A stretch of DNA of 52,609 nucleotides, from NCBI GenBank assembly GCA_033557835.1, contig JAWQRO010000143.1:1-52609 (forward strand), given 5' to 3'. Origin of the DNA: Helochares maculicollis. Lineage: Eukaryota; Arthropoda; Insecta; Coleoptera; Hydrophilidae. Positions 23,721 to 35,709 of this stretch are shown one piece after another. The translations under genes were made by a program, and so were the position numbers. Under the pieces are notes generated by a model that saw only the letters and a program-made list of their open reading frames with translations, searched no databases and was not told the DNA's origin. Positions within the stretch are counted from its first letter, which is position 1. Each line of letters opens with the position of its first letter.

Positions 23721-24271
23721 AAGAAAATGTTTACGCTAGTCAAAACAACTGTTCTCTATATACACAAACACTTATTATTGTTCAGATGTAAATATAGATT
23801 TTATGCAGTATATATGCAACTATTTCCTTAAAAATTGACAAATATTAAAAATTATTTTAAGTTTAATTAATGAAGAACATATAAGTTGCATAGTGTAGTA
23901 AAAGGTTGATATATTATGTATAAAGTAGCCGAATGTAGCAAGAAAATTATGCTTTCCAGATGCTAGAAGTGTAGATTTATGCTCTTAATAAAAGTGATGG
24001 CTAGAAGGAACAGTCAAAGTATAATGAGATTACCTTAGTTTTAGTCTTAGGGTTAAAATTTAATATAGACTTTCTAAAATTCATTATAGCATATTTCTTC
24101 AACTTTGTGTTACACTAGAAAGAGCACAGTTTAACTTTAAAATCAACAACATACCATATATTTTAGAAATTTGTTTATACCGGAATTGATCTAAAGTAAA
24201 ATTACCCCTAAGTTAAACATGTCATAATATTCTCTCTGCAACTGTAATGTATGTTTCGGTACGTTTTACTA

Positions 24272-25528
24272 GGTTAGTTGAAAAGTTCGCGGAGCGGGTA
24301 TAAAAAAAGAGCAAAACTAAAAAAAAATACCTTTAGTCTACAATGTGTTCTCTCATAACTTCGATACAATTTCTCCAACGATTTTCCAATTCAGTTATAC
24401 CATCTATAAATTAGTTTTCTGGAAGCTCGTCAAAATATTGGTTCACAGTCGCTATAACTTCTTCATATCAGACAAACCGCTTTCTACGGAGAATTTTTTT
24501 TAAATCTGGAAGTCCGAAGGGGCTAGATCGGGAGAGTAAGGCGGATGTTCGATCAATTCATACCGTAAGTCCTTCAACTTAGCCATTGTCTGATGTCATT
24601 TGTATGCTGGCGCGTTATATTGATTGAAAAGGATTTTTTTTCTTCTTCAAGCCAGGTCTCTTTTCTTTAATTTTTGTATTTAAGTTATCCAACAGATTTG
24701 AATAATACTCTCCTGCTATGCTTTTCCCGGTTTGAAGATAATCGATCAACAAAATGCTCTTTGTATCCTAGAAAATAGATGCCATAACCTTTTTGGATGA
24801 TTTGGACCATTTTGGTTGTTTTGGGGCAGAACAACCAGGCTCAGTCCACTATGAGGTTTGTTGTCGCAACTTAGAATCATAGTGGTACACCCAGGTTTCA
24901 TTAATAGTGACGAAACGACGTAAAAAATATTTTTTATTTTTTTGAAGAAGCTTCAAATGCCTTATAAAGATTCACTCGAAGTCGGTTTTGATCACAATTT
25001 AAGAAATGCGGCACCCATTGGGCACAAAGCTTTCTGAGGCCTAGCACATCTTTCAAAATATGAAAATATTCATGGTCTCAGAAATCTCACTCAAAGTTAA
25101 CTTTCTGTCATTCATAACCATATCAAAATGGTATCAATCATTTCTTCAGTGGTCACAATTTTTGAAAGTCCTGAACGAGGATCATCTTCTCGGCTTGTGG
25201 GACCACGTTTAAATTCTAATGCCCACTTACAGACCATTGTTTTAGATGGAGCAGCATCCCCTAACACAATCACCATTTCACTATAAATTTCCATTGCCTT
25301 CAAACCCTTTTTCACTAAAAATGTTATTACCGCATGATGTTCAATTTTTTCCATGATTAAATTCTGTTGACACGTCTAACATCAAAGCGTCATAAAAACA
25401 CACTGACAAGTCATAACGAGTTGAAATTTGCAGATGCGTTCATTAGAAGCATGTAACCTTGAATTCAGTCAAAATTGCAGCTCTAGGAACGAATTAAAGT
25501 CTTCTTTCCGCGAACTTTTCAACTAATC
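24272..25528 (-). mobile_element. mariner element, third family, full length but broken
   Basis: 1,257 bp with long inverted repeats (ggttagttgaaaagttcgcg at 24272; complement at 25508-25528) and TA duplications at 24270-24271 and 25529-25530. An intact N-terminal frame, 25354-25112, begins MEKIEHHAVITFLVKKGLKA and has the helix-turn-helix part (SKTMVCKWALEFKRGPTS, EDDPRSG). The rest of the transposase is scattered over frames. Its 3' end reads into a ...REHIVD tail near 24340. Confidence 0.9.
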
Positions 25529-25530
25529 TA

Positions 25531-28500
25531 GTATATATTACAATTAATTATAGTTATCAATTAGATACTCATATAATTGACTGATTTTTAGATCTATAAT
25601 GTTTTAACGATTATTTTTACAGCATAATTAACAAAAGCAAAATTATTAAAAATGATGATAACTATTCAAAAATTTTGTGTTTAATGACACCAATGGTTCA
25701 TTTAATGATAGAGGCTATGCTACAGATTCCTTCCAAAATAAAACGTGCTGTAAATCACTCCCAAACATTTTAAAGCAATCCGAAATATATAGTAATTTAA
25801 TAACGGAATTCAACCTACGGAACAAGTAACAATTAATGATACATCCGGTACAATCCACAAAATTAAACACGATGAGAGGGTCGCTGTTATTCATATTAAT
25901 ATATTAATTAAGTAAGGGTTAGGACGCGGAGTACATCTTTCAAGGAAACCGGAAATGCCTACAGCTGAACTAGATTCTCCGTATCGCCGCCCTGAACCAC
26001 CAACTTTCCAAATTTCTCATTTGCGCTGCTTCAACTTTGAATTCAGTTCAATTTCTAACTTTTCAAAACCGGTCGACATCAACAGTAGTTTAGTTAATAA
26101 TACTATGAATTCGAAAGAACCTCGCATTATCTTTTCGGTTTGGATCACTTTCCAACAAAAAGGATTCTATAAAGTTTCAACTTAAATTGGGTACGGCTGC
26201 AGATGCTCTTTGGCCCGTAAAATTTTCCAAATAACAATATTGGCATTAAGAAACTACTTCTGCAGATGATGCTTTTAGATTAGATAATGTTTTTGCTTTC
26301 CTATTATATCTCAAGCCATCCTTTCCTATTCGCTTCCAAACTCCCCTGTCTTTAGCTCCCCCAACTCATCTCTTTCTCTCCCACACTATCCTTTTTTTTC
26401 TTCGTCCCATTATAACTCGTCCTATTCCATTCTATCCTCTTCCATCCCTTTCGAAAATACTGCAGCGTTTCCTATTTTATAGTATTCTATTAAAGACTTC
26501 TAAAAATAGTTTATCGAGACCCCAACAAATTTGTGCCAATATCGATTTACCTTTGACATAGTGCTCCACTCTACTCTCAGCTTAACAACTCAATATTTGT
26601 TTGCCTAGACCTTCCAAAGTTCAGGGGCAAGTTACGTCATCAGCTGTTCCCTAACTAAATCCGCAGATAAGCCGCTTAAATTTTTTACAAAATGCTCAAA
26701 GCGTCAGAAGCTTTGTGTTTCCTTTTTAATTAACTAACTTGCTATGCTATTGACTTTGTATTCATGATTTATTCATACGATAATAAAAAGCGGCCAAAGA
26801 GGCTTAACGCTGTGAAAGCCATCGCAAAAAATGTGTAGCTTCATTTCTTTTCTAGTAGCATTTAAAGCAAGCTGGAAACATTTGCGATATACATAATTAA
26901 AAATGGAATTAATCCAAGCAAAACAGTTTGAATACTTGGCAGTTTCGTGCTGTTTATATTCAAAATTTCAGCTAATATACTTATATGTAACACGTAAAAG
27001 CACTCGTACTTATTCAAATGTAGAATTTATTATGTAATCGTCTTTATTGCGCCGGAAGAAAGTAATACAAAGCAATCTATTTTCGAGGTCACGTTCCGTT
27101 TTAAATTATTCGAAAAATCACGGCGCTATCAAATTTTACTTAAATGGTAGTTTTTCTTTTTCTGTTTATCTAACGACATGTTTGATTGTGATGCCGTTAT
27201 TTTTATTGCAATAACGGTGCCGTTGTGTCTACATAATATCCTTTAACCCAGCATGGTCTACCGGCATCATTTCAATTATGCCAGGTGTCCAAAACTAGCC
27301 AAATTTTCAACATTTTTACTTATACTTAAGAAATACTAGGTCGTGGTCACATTGGCGTTCTTAACATGTAGGTTAAGTATTGGAAATTATTTCTGCAACA
27401 CCGTGTATAAAATATAGATGCAGCAGAAAAGCAATTGATGATAATTATCACAACTTATCCGCTATAGAAGTATCTTTGTTTATGTATCGCTTGGAAAATT
27501 AAGTCTAGGCTTAAAAATGTCTTGAGCGGCTGGTTGAAAGTGTCAGTGTTAAAAGTAGATACCCTTAAGACTAATTTCTTCAAGCTGACAAATATGGCAA
27601 CAGAAAGGTGTAACTGGCAATGAAACTAATCAACCTAGCAAAAAAATTTCAAAAATAATCGATCGTGTAGAATTATCTTTATAGTTAATAGTTTTTTAGA
27701 ATATGAACGGTAATTAATAGACTGCCTCCAAATAATATTAAAAGATGATTTAGATCACGTACAAGGGTGTATGATATATTTAGTGTAGATGTACAATCGG
27801 CTGTCATACAGTTCCTACTGGGTAATTATATATATTCTATCGTAATAAAAGTCAATTAAAATGCACTTTGTGTAATTATTTTATAATATTTGCACATGAG
27901 GACGCTGATTGTAGCTTGTGGGTATTAGTTTATTTTATCGTTTTAACGACGATATGAGATTTTTATCTGGCAACGTTTATTAAGAAAATATTATATGTAT
28001 TATTTATTTAAACATAAAAAAGTTATTTTTAGAAAATATGAAAATAAGAGACAGGAAGGCCAAATATATGAATTTAAAAATATGTCAAATTAAACATAGT
28101 TAATTATTTAATCCAGGAGCCTATCTGTCTGTCAATGTAAGTCTTGTACATTTTCCCATTTCCTTATTTCATAAACTTTACCCAAATTTCTCTTCACCGT
28201 ATTTTATATTGGGAATGTTTTAAGGTTTTTCTTTTCAAACACATTTTTCCACTGGTCCTTAGATTTTCTATTTCCCATTTTTCTAACTCTATATATTTTT
28301 GTCGGTAGTCTGTGTCGCGCCATATATTCTAAACATCTGAATTGTCCGAATAATATTTCTGAACTTTTCCAAACATCTAGACTCGTTAATTCACTTCTTT
28401 GTTTATTCCTGTTAATCCTTGTTTTTACAATTAAAAGATAGAATTAGTTTTTAATTATAGACCGCGACAACTGATTTCAACCTATAGTTTAATCGTTCTC

Positions 28501-28733
28501 TGGGAAGAATACTAGTAGAGGTTTAGACAGTATCTGAAAAATTATGATATTGAACAAAAATTTTGAACAATATTTGCCTAATTCAAATTTAATCGATCAT
28601 AAGGATGTTCTACAACAATTGGTAGACAAAAACATTTATTTCGAAACAATCATCTAACAAATATGTCATGAGCTGACAATGAACCCCATTTTTTTAGTTA
28701 TCAACAAAATTGTATTAAAAAACTAGCAAAATA
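25531..28733. other. non-coding interval with pyrimidine-rich stretch
   Basis: Mostly AT-rich. 26330-26460 is strongly C/T-biased on the + strand. The short copy of the paralogue D upstream block is at 27845. The frame at 25955-26185 is not recognisable. Confidence 0.5.
27845..27892. repeat. third, short copy of the D/E upstream block
   Basis: About 40 bp, including ATGCACTTTGTGTAATTA then TTATAATATT, closely match 15936-15972. No coding relic is seen next to it. It shows that the block was copied about 7 kb beyond the cluster. Confidence 0.4.
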
Positions 28734-30018
28734 TTGTTCAAAAAGTATCGCGAATTTTGTGTTTTTTCAAAAATTATTTATTTATTCATGAATACCTATT
28801 TTGTCATCTTCAAAGTAATCCCCATGAGTTATTATACACTTGTGCCAACGTTTTTTCCAATCTTCGTAGTACTTAAAAAAATCATTTTCCTTTATCTTGT
28901 TCAGCTCCTCCGATGCCATCTTTATCTCGTCAATATTAGCGTAGCGTCGTCCTTTCATGGGCCTCTTTAGTTTCGGGAACAAGAAAAAGTCACAGGGGGC
29001 CAGATCTGGGGAATATGGTGGCTACGGTATCATTAGTGTGTTGTTTTTGGCCAAAAAGTCGTGCACAAGCAACAATATGTGATCGGGGTCAATTTTTGTT
29101 CTTCCACAAATCCGGGCGTTTCTGCCGGATTGCTTCACGCAAATTGCGCATAACTTGCAGGTAATATTCCTTATTGACCGTTATACTTTGTGGCAAGAAC
29201 TCACGATGCACCACGCCCCTGCAATCGAAGAAAGCGGTAAGCAAAACTTTCACAGTCGACCGAACTTGGAACGCTTTTTTCGGTATTGGTTCGTGGGGCA
29301 GCTTCCATTGACATGATTGAGCTTTGGTTTCCACGTCATAACCGTAAACCCACGATTCCTCACCAGTTATGATACTCTGGAATAAGTTTGGGTCGACGGG
29401 GACACAGTCCAACAGCTCATTAGCAATTTTCATGCGAAGCTGTTTTTGGTCGAAATTGAGCAATTTTGGTACGAATTTCGCGGCGATCCGTCTCATGCCC
29501 AAATCATTGATAAAAAACCGATCGGCACGAGCCAATCGATATATCTAGGTCCTCAGCAACTTCTCTAACGGTGATTCGACGATTGTCCTATACCATTTTC
29601 TTCACTTCAATTTTTTCGTCTGTTGTTGAAGTACTCGGGCGTCCGGCAAGCTCTTCGTCGTTCACATCTTCTCGGCCTTCTGAGAACATTTTGTACCACC
29701 GATAAACGTTGCTTCGGTCCAAGATATCATCTCCGTATGCCTTAGTCAACATTCGGAATGCATCCGCGAACTTAATTCCGTTTTTCACACAAAATTTTAT
29801 ACAGGTTCTTTGATCCATTTTTTTGAATAGGTAAAAATCGATGACGAGCCAAAACACGTGCAAGCAAAGCAACTGCCAACAGTTAACTGAACATTAAAAA
29901 TGGCGAAACTTGTCGGTATAAGTGAGAGACATGAGCGCCAACATAACGCCACAAAAAATTGAAATTCGAATATACGTAACCCGCGAAAATTCAAAATTCG
30001 CGACACTTATTGAACACA
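28734..30018 (-). mobile_element. mariner element, fourth family, broken
   Basis: Ends share ttcaa(t/a)aagt.tcgcgaatttt in inverted orientation; a TA duplication is seen only at the left. Three frames: MDQRTCIKFCVKNGIKFADA ... GRPSTSTTDEKIEVKKMV (29818-29588), LLNFDQKQLRMKIANELL ... SIITGEESWVYGYDVETKAQ ... VKVLLTAFFDCRGVVHREFL (29535-29089), and LKRPMKGRRYANIDEIK ... YEDWKKRWHKCI (28982-28782). The first catalytic residue is Glu rather than Asp (TGEE for TGDE), the stretch around the second Asp is partly deleted, and PDLAPCDFFLF (third Asp) survives out of frame. Related to the element at 51034. Confidence 0.9.
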
Positions 30019-33000
30019 CCTCGCACATGCTGCAGATTATTCCATTCAAAACCCTTATTTTCTAACGAATAATAAACAATCCTCTCACAAGTTTTACAAG
30101 TCAAAAAATCAGACGTCAATTTGTTTTGTTCAAAACTATCAGTACTAATTAGAGCCTGTTTATCAAATTTAGAGCAACTATGACATTAAAAGTTGTGTAC
30201 TAATTTCTTCATAATCTATCAATTCATTTTGCACGATATTGTGTAGCTAAGCTACTCATAGTATTCATGTTCTTTCCAAGGGATGATTGGAATGAAAGAC
30301 AGTCATCGTCAAGGCTGGTGCAATATGCAGATCGTACGATTTCTTCTTATTTTCCGCACCTTATACACAAGAATCTTAATGTTAGTCTCAGTGTGTTGAG
30401 AAGTAAGGCTAATTGTATGGTTGCTTTCTGGGCGTTGGCAAAAATACCACCCGTTTTTTCCACGTCTCCAGCACGTAGTCCCACACAAAGCCTGTAATTA
30501 TCATTTAAAGCTATTTTTAATTATTCATTCAGAAGTTTAACAGATTCTAGCTGAATGTCTGTTTCGCCTATAGGATGAGGTATGTAGTGTGTGGCTTATA
30601 ATTGACAAGTATCCTGACCAAATAGGTGATAGCGGAGAACAAAATACAATCAATCTCTTGGAACGTTGAATTTGTTTTCATTGCCCTATCAAATTCTAAT
30701 CAAGGTGAACGAACTTATAGAAGCAATAAATCAATATCAATCATTTTACGTTACCATACTTTTCATCACAAAAATTATCTTTTTTAATACATTTGCAGCG
30801 ATTAAATATAGGCATGCAGTGCACATATTAACAAATCTATTTATGTTCTATATAACTAGAAAAACGTCAAGAAAATTACATAAATAACATGTGCATAATA
30901 TTTCTTGAAAAATAAATTTGTTTTACATTAGATATACGCGACACTATCTATAATCTAGCAACTCCACACTTCATTAAAGCCAATGAATTAATATTAATGG
31001 CAAAATGCACCATGATGGCAAACTTTTTTGCTTGTTGTAGTTTTACAAAGTTTGACAAGTTCACAACAATGGCATTTAAAATTGATTGAAATTTATTTAA
31101 GTTTAAATTTATATTCTAAAAGATAATATATCCACTAAAAAGTAAGCGTGCAAAATAGAAACAATTTTTATTATAAACTCACATAGATCATTCCTAAATT
31201 GCCAAATAGAAAAGATAGAAGAACACAATGTATACACATTATGCAAAATAGTTGAGACATAAAATGCATAAGTTGCCGGCAAATTTGTAGAGCAGCGCTG
31301 CCTACTGGTAGGACATAAAATTAATGTCGGTGACAGTCGCAAAATTCGCAGAAAACATTTAATTATCCCTTCAGGGACCGGCCGTAAACTACACATTTCC
31401 TGTTTGTAATAACTACCTATACCTACGGCAACAATAAAACCGACAATCTTCTATTACTCTCTCCATCCCGCAGCAAGCATACCTTGCCACAGACCCGTGC
31501 CAGTCTTACTGTTACTCTTTCATTAAGCAATTCCCGTTTATATTACATATACAAACTAATTAAAATGTTTTACTAGCCTTGGTACTTGCATTATTATTAT
31601 GTTTTTACCACGAATATTAATTACCGCAAAGTCAGGGGGTTGTTTTGAAAGTATGGAAACCCTGCGAAAAATTGTATTCTTGTTACCTTTTGCATTTCAA
31701 AGTGATATTTTGCAACGGATCCCAATTTTTCTCACTAAAGATTAATTTCAAATTGGTTTCCAACTACATAGTTTCCAAGAACGAAAATCTAAATCAATAA
31801 TTACAGTCTTTTTGTAATCATCTAAAAATACTAGCTCCTGGACATTGCAACCCGTTTTTTCATTCTGGCTTATATAAAAAGCAATTAAAATTTTTTCCTA
31901 GAATTTATTCTTTAGAGTTTGTTAGAATTAACTAATTCGCAATGATTATTAGCATTAATTTTTATACACAATTTGGGGATATTAATTAAACTTATATTTA
32001 TGATATGTTTGTTAGATTCTATAAAAAATCTGATCTGACCTATAGTCTCTTAAAAGAAATTCCTGGCAAAGCCTTTACGATACACATGACATGTGCATTT
32101 TTAAAGTTGTCAGATTACGTAGATTTAGGTGTTAATTTTAGGTACACTAAATTTTCATAAATCAATTTAGAGGCCTTTCACGGAAAACTTTCATGATAAA
32201 TCTGTAAGATTATTAAGAGATGTTTTGTAATCTCTTACTTTTTAGATTTTTCTTGTTCTTTATTTTTCGTAAGATTTTCAAGTGGCATTTACTGCGTTTT
32301 GATAATTTATTTCTACATTCTAAGGCTTATTATTATTTTATAGAATTCTTACTTTCAAGTTTTACTAATTATTTTATGTTCAACACTTTATTTCCATTCA
32401 TATAGACTTTTATGGGATCCTTATAGGCTTTCTCAGCTTTTAAACTTTAACTAGAATTCATCAGGGGCTAATTTTTGTCATGCAATTAAGACTAGAAAAA
32501 CTAAGAATCGAAACACCTCTTAGATAAACCTATTTCCATTTCACACCATCTTAGTGGCATATTCTTAGCTAGAATATCTAAAAAATAAAATAAAATAAGC
32601 TTTAAACAAGATTCCTTAATAAAATAAATTGTTCACGTAAATAAATAAATGAGATATCTAACAAGGGGCGACTCGAATTTAAAATTGCACCCATACTGTA
32701 ATAATTAATTAAGGCGAGCTAAATACAAACATTTTTATTTAATTTACAACACTCTGAAATAGTTAAGCATTCGAATAGAATAAAACATATATTTTAGAAA
32801 CAATATGGTATCGGCTAATTTTTAAAAAATTCTACAGCAGAAATATTTCAATTCTAAAATATTTCCTCTAAAATGTAATCTATGATATTACAATATACAT
32901 TACATTCTTCCTTTTCGAGTTCATATTGTTTTTAAATTATTCGATCTGTTAAACATAAAAAGCGCTAGAGAAATGTTTAAGTAAGACGCGAATTCACAAT

Positions 33001-33189
33001 CTCTTCCATCAGAATATTTGGAATAGGTTTTTAGAACGTTGCTGAGCGTGGTCTAACTTTCTAAAAAATGCGGTTATGTGAGCTTTAGCCGCAACAAGCT
33101 AGTACCACAAGAAACTTCTTTATTTGTTACAAAATGTTCATTAAAAAAATCTACAGTAAAAATTAATTATACGATTTGTTTTCTTACAG
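30019..33189. other. non-coding interval upstream of the atk coding exon
   Basis: AT-rich apart from 30260-30500, which is coding-like in composition but unassigned. Presumably the end of the first atk intron. A normal pyrimidine tract and acceptor close it at 33189. Confidence 0.5.
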
Positions 33190-35709
33190 AGGTCGACATT
33201 TCGACGAAAACAAGAATGGCGGGAACATAATGGGCCGTAATGGCTCTACTCTAATACTGCTGGCGGCTCTGCTGGGACTGCCCCTCGTCCTCGCTCAGAA
33301 CCATCACTACCACGACGCTTCGACCAACCAATGTCCCAGTTTCGCAGCGAACCCATCTTGCCCATGTTACAACTTCGAAGACGGCATCTTTCTCGAATGT
33401 CCAGCGGCCACCGCGAATACCCTACACTCCGTTTTGGAGATCATAAACGGTCCTATTCAATCTTTGAGCGTTTACGATTTAGACAAATCCATAACGCACG
33501 TCACTCCGGATTTCTTCCCAGATGGAACCGTCATCAAGCACCTTCAAATAAGCCAGTCGAACGTCGAAGAATTACATGACGATTGTCTTCTCATCCTCAA
33601 ACCTGAACTGGAATCTTTCAGCCTGGTTTCTGGGAAACTCAAAGAAATCCCCCAGAAGGCTTTCAGTGGCCTCATAAAGCTCATAGCTTTAGATTTAGAA
33701 TCCAATGAGATAACAGACTTGCCTAGCTATAGCTTTTACGGATTACACCTAATCAAACTAAACATGAAAGGCAATCAAGTGCTCAAAGTGTCTGAATACG
33801 CTTTCGCAGGCCTCGAAGACACCCTTAGCGAATTAGACTTAGCTGAAAATAAACTGACTTTATTTCCAATGCCAGCCTTGAGGCGCCTTCAGAGACTCAG
33901 GCTTTTGAGACTGGCCTGGAATGAAATCAGCGCCATCCCCGACGACGGCTATTCCCGCCTAGATTCTTTACTTTTCATGGATTTAAGCTCAAATAATTTC
34001 GAAAACCTAAATGAAGACTGCTTTCGCCCGATGCCCTCAATAAGAACTCTTTCTCTTTACTACAACGTCATAGAAAGTGTTCACCCTGATGCTCTCATCT
34101 CTTTGAAAAACTTGGAATCCATAGACTTAAGCCACAACAAAATCGTATTTCTCGACTCTACTACTTTCCAAACAAACAAGAAGCTCCACACTATCGACTT
34201 AAGCCATAACCATATCCATTACATAAGTGGAGTCTTTGCGTACCTTCCCGAATTGAAGGAACTCTTCCTTTCAGAAAATAACATCCTGGAAATTCCTTCG
34301 GATGCTTTTACGGATTCTACGAGCTTAACTGTGATCTATCTTCAGCAAAACGCAATAAGAAGAATAGATGCAGAAGCCCTAAATACTCTAATCAATTTAG
34401 CGCAGCTACACCTAAGCTCCAACTTCGTTCCAAGAATTCCAAGGCGTTTATTCTTAGAAAACAGAAACCTCAGCTCTCTAAGTCTGGATAGCAATTGGAT
34501 CAACGATCTGGAACCAGGGACTTTCGATAAAACCACTTGCTTGCGAGAAATCCGATTGCACAACAATCGGCTGCAAAACATTTACCGTGGAGTTTTCGAT
34601 CCTCTTCCAGCGCTTTTGGAGCTGCATCTACAAAACAATCTAATAGCCAATATAGATTCCGGTGCTTTTCGTACGCTACAAAGCTTGCAACATATCAATT
34701 TGCAAGGAAACGTAATTTCTAGACTGGGAGATGTTTTCATGCACGAAAGCCCATCGCTGGTTTCTATCCAATTGGATTCTAATGGCATCAATTCGCTGCA
34801 CAACGATTCTTTAAGAGGCCAAAGTAGCGTTCAAATTATGTGGTTAGGTCACAATAGACTAACGAAGTTGGATAGAGCTCTATTCAGCGACCTATTGCTC
34901 ATTCAAAGAGTTTACCTGAACAACAACAGCATATCTGTCATTGAAGATAAAGCATTCGAGCCCATGCAAGCTTTGAAATTTTTGGATCTCAGCATGAATT
35001 TGCTGGTAAACATCAGCGTTTTCACATTTGCTGAGCTGCACGAGCTTGAGGAGCTCTTGTTATCCAGCAATAAAATCGAGTACATAGAACCAAGAGCGTT
35101 CACCAATTTAAAGAAGCTGAGGACTTTGGATTTGTCCAATAATTATTTGACTGTTCTGCACGATGAAATTTTCCAAGAAGGTTTGCCCATTAGGAATTTA
35201 AACTTGATGAACTGTTCCATAGCTACCATAGGAAGAGAAGCCTTCAGAGGTCTCAACAACTTGAACGAATTAATTTTGGAATCAAATAAATTGGACGCCG
35301 TGCAGCTGAACCAACTGGATATTCCCGGTTTGAGGGTTCTAAAGATAGCTAATAATGACTTCGCGAACTTGACTTCGTCGGTTTTGCACCGCTTGCCTAG
35401 TCTTCAAGTGATATCATTGGAGAACTGCAACATCCACATGTTGCCAGATGGGATATTTGAGTATAATAAGAATCTTTTGAAGATCGATTTGAGCCACAAT
35501 CGACTGAATCAGCTGAAGCACTCGGTGTTCTTAAGTTTGAATGTGCTGAAGGAATTGAAGTTGACGGGAAATTTGTTCAAGGAGCTTCCGTATACTGCGC
35601 TTTTAAATATTTCCACTTTAGAGCTGTTTTCGATTGCGTTCAATAGAATCGCTATTATTGAAGTTTCAAGATTAAATGGGCTTCCAAACTTAAAGGAGTT
35701 GGATTTGAG
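33190..35709 (+). CDS. atk: atk main coding exon (5' splice acceptor, start codon, LRR block 1)
   Basis: The exon follows a pyrimidine-rich acceptor ending in cag at 33187-33189 and ends at a gtgagt donor at 35710, leaving two bases of an Arg codon (phase 2). I choose the ATG at 33230 because a signal peptide follows at once; the reading frame upstream (to 33176) runs through the splice acceptor and is not real. An earlier ATG at 33216 opens a 4-codon uORF whose stop overlaps the start (TAATG). The exon encodes 826 codons: N-cap and about 30 LRRs, with many N-glycosylation sites (for example NIS, NLS, NLT, NCS). Confidence 0.93.
33216..33230 (+). promoter_or_regulatory. 4-codon uORF overlapping the atk start
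   Basis: ATG GCG GGA ACA TAA at 33216-33230. Its stop shares one base with the atk ATG (TAATG), the layout used for termination-reinitiation. It lies in the same exon as the start, so it is present in any transcript using the 33189 acceptor. Confidence 0.6.

Noticed and set aside
30255..30500. Zinc-finger (GRF-like) reading of CWRRGKNGWYFCQRP on the minus strand
   Set aside because: The spacing of cysteines and the missing final Cys/Trp do not fit well enough to name a domain.
33176..33229. 18 extra in-frame codons before the atk ATG
   Set aside because: They begin with TTG and run through the splice acceptor at 33187-33189; the signal peptide starts at 33230.
34342..34803. Minus-strand and second-frame reading frames inside the atk exon (also 33331, 34912, 35509)
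   Set aside because: Shadows of a long conserved coding exon.
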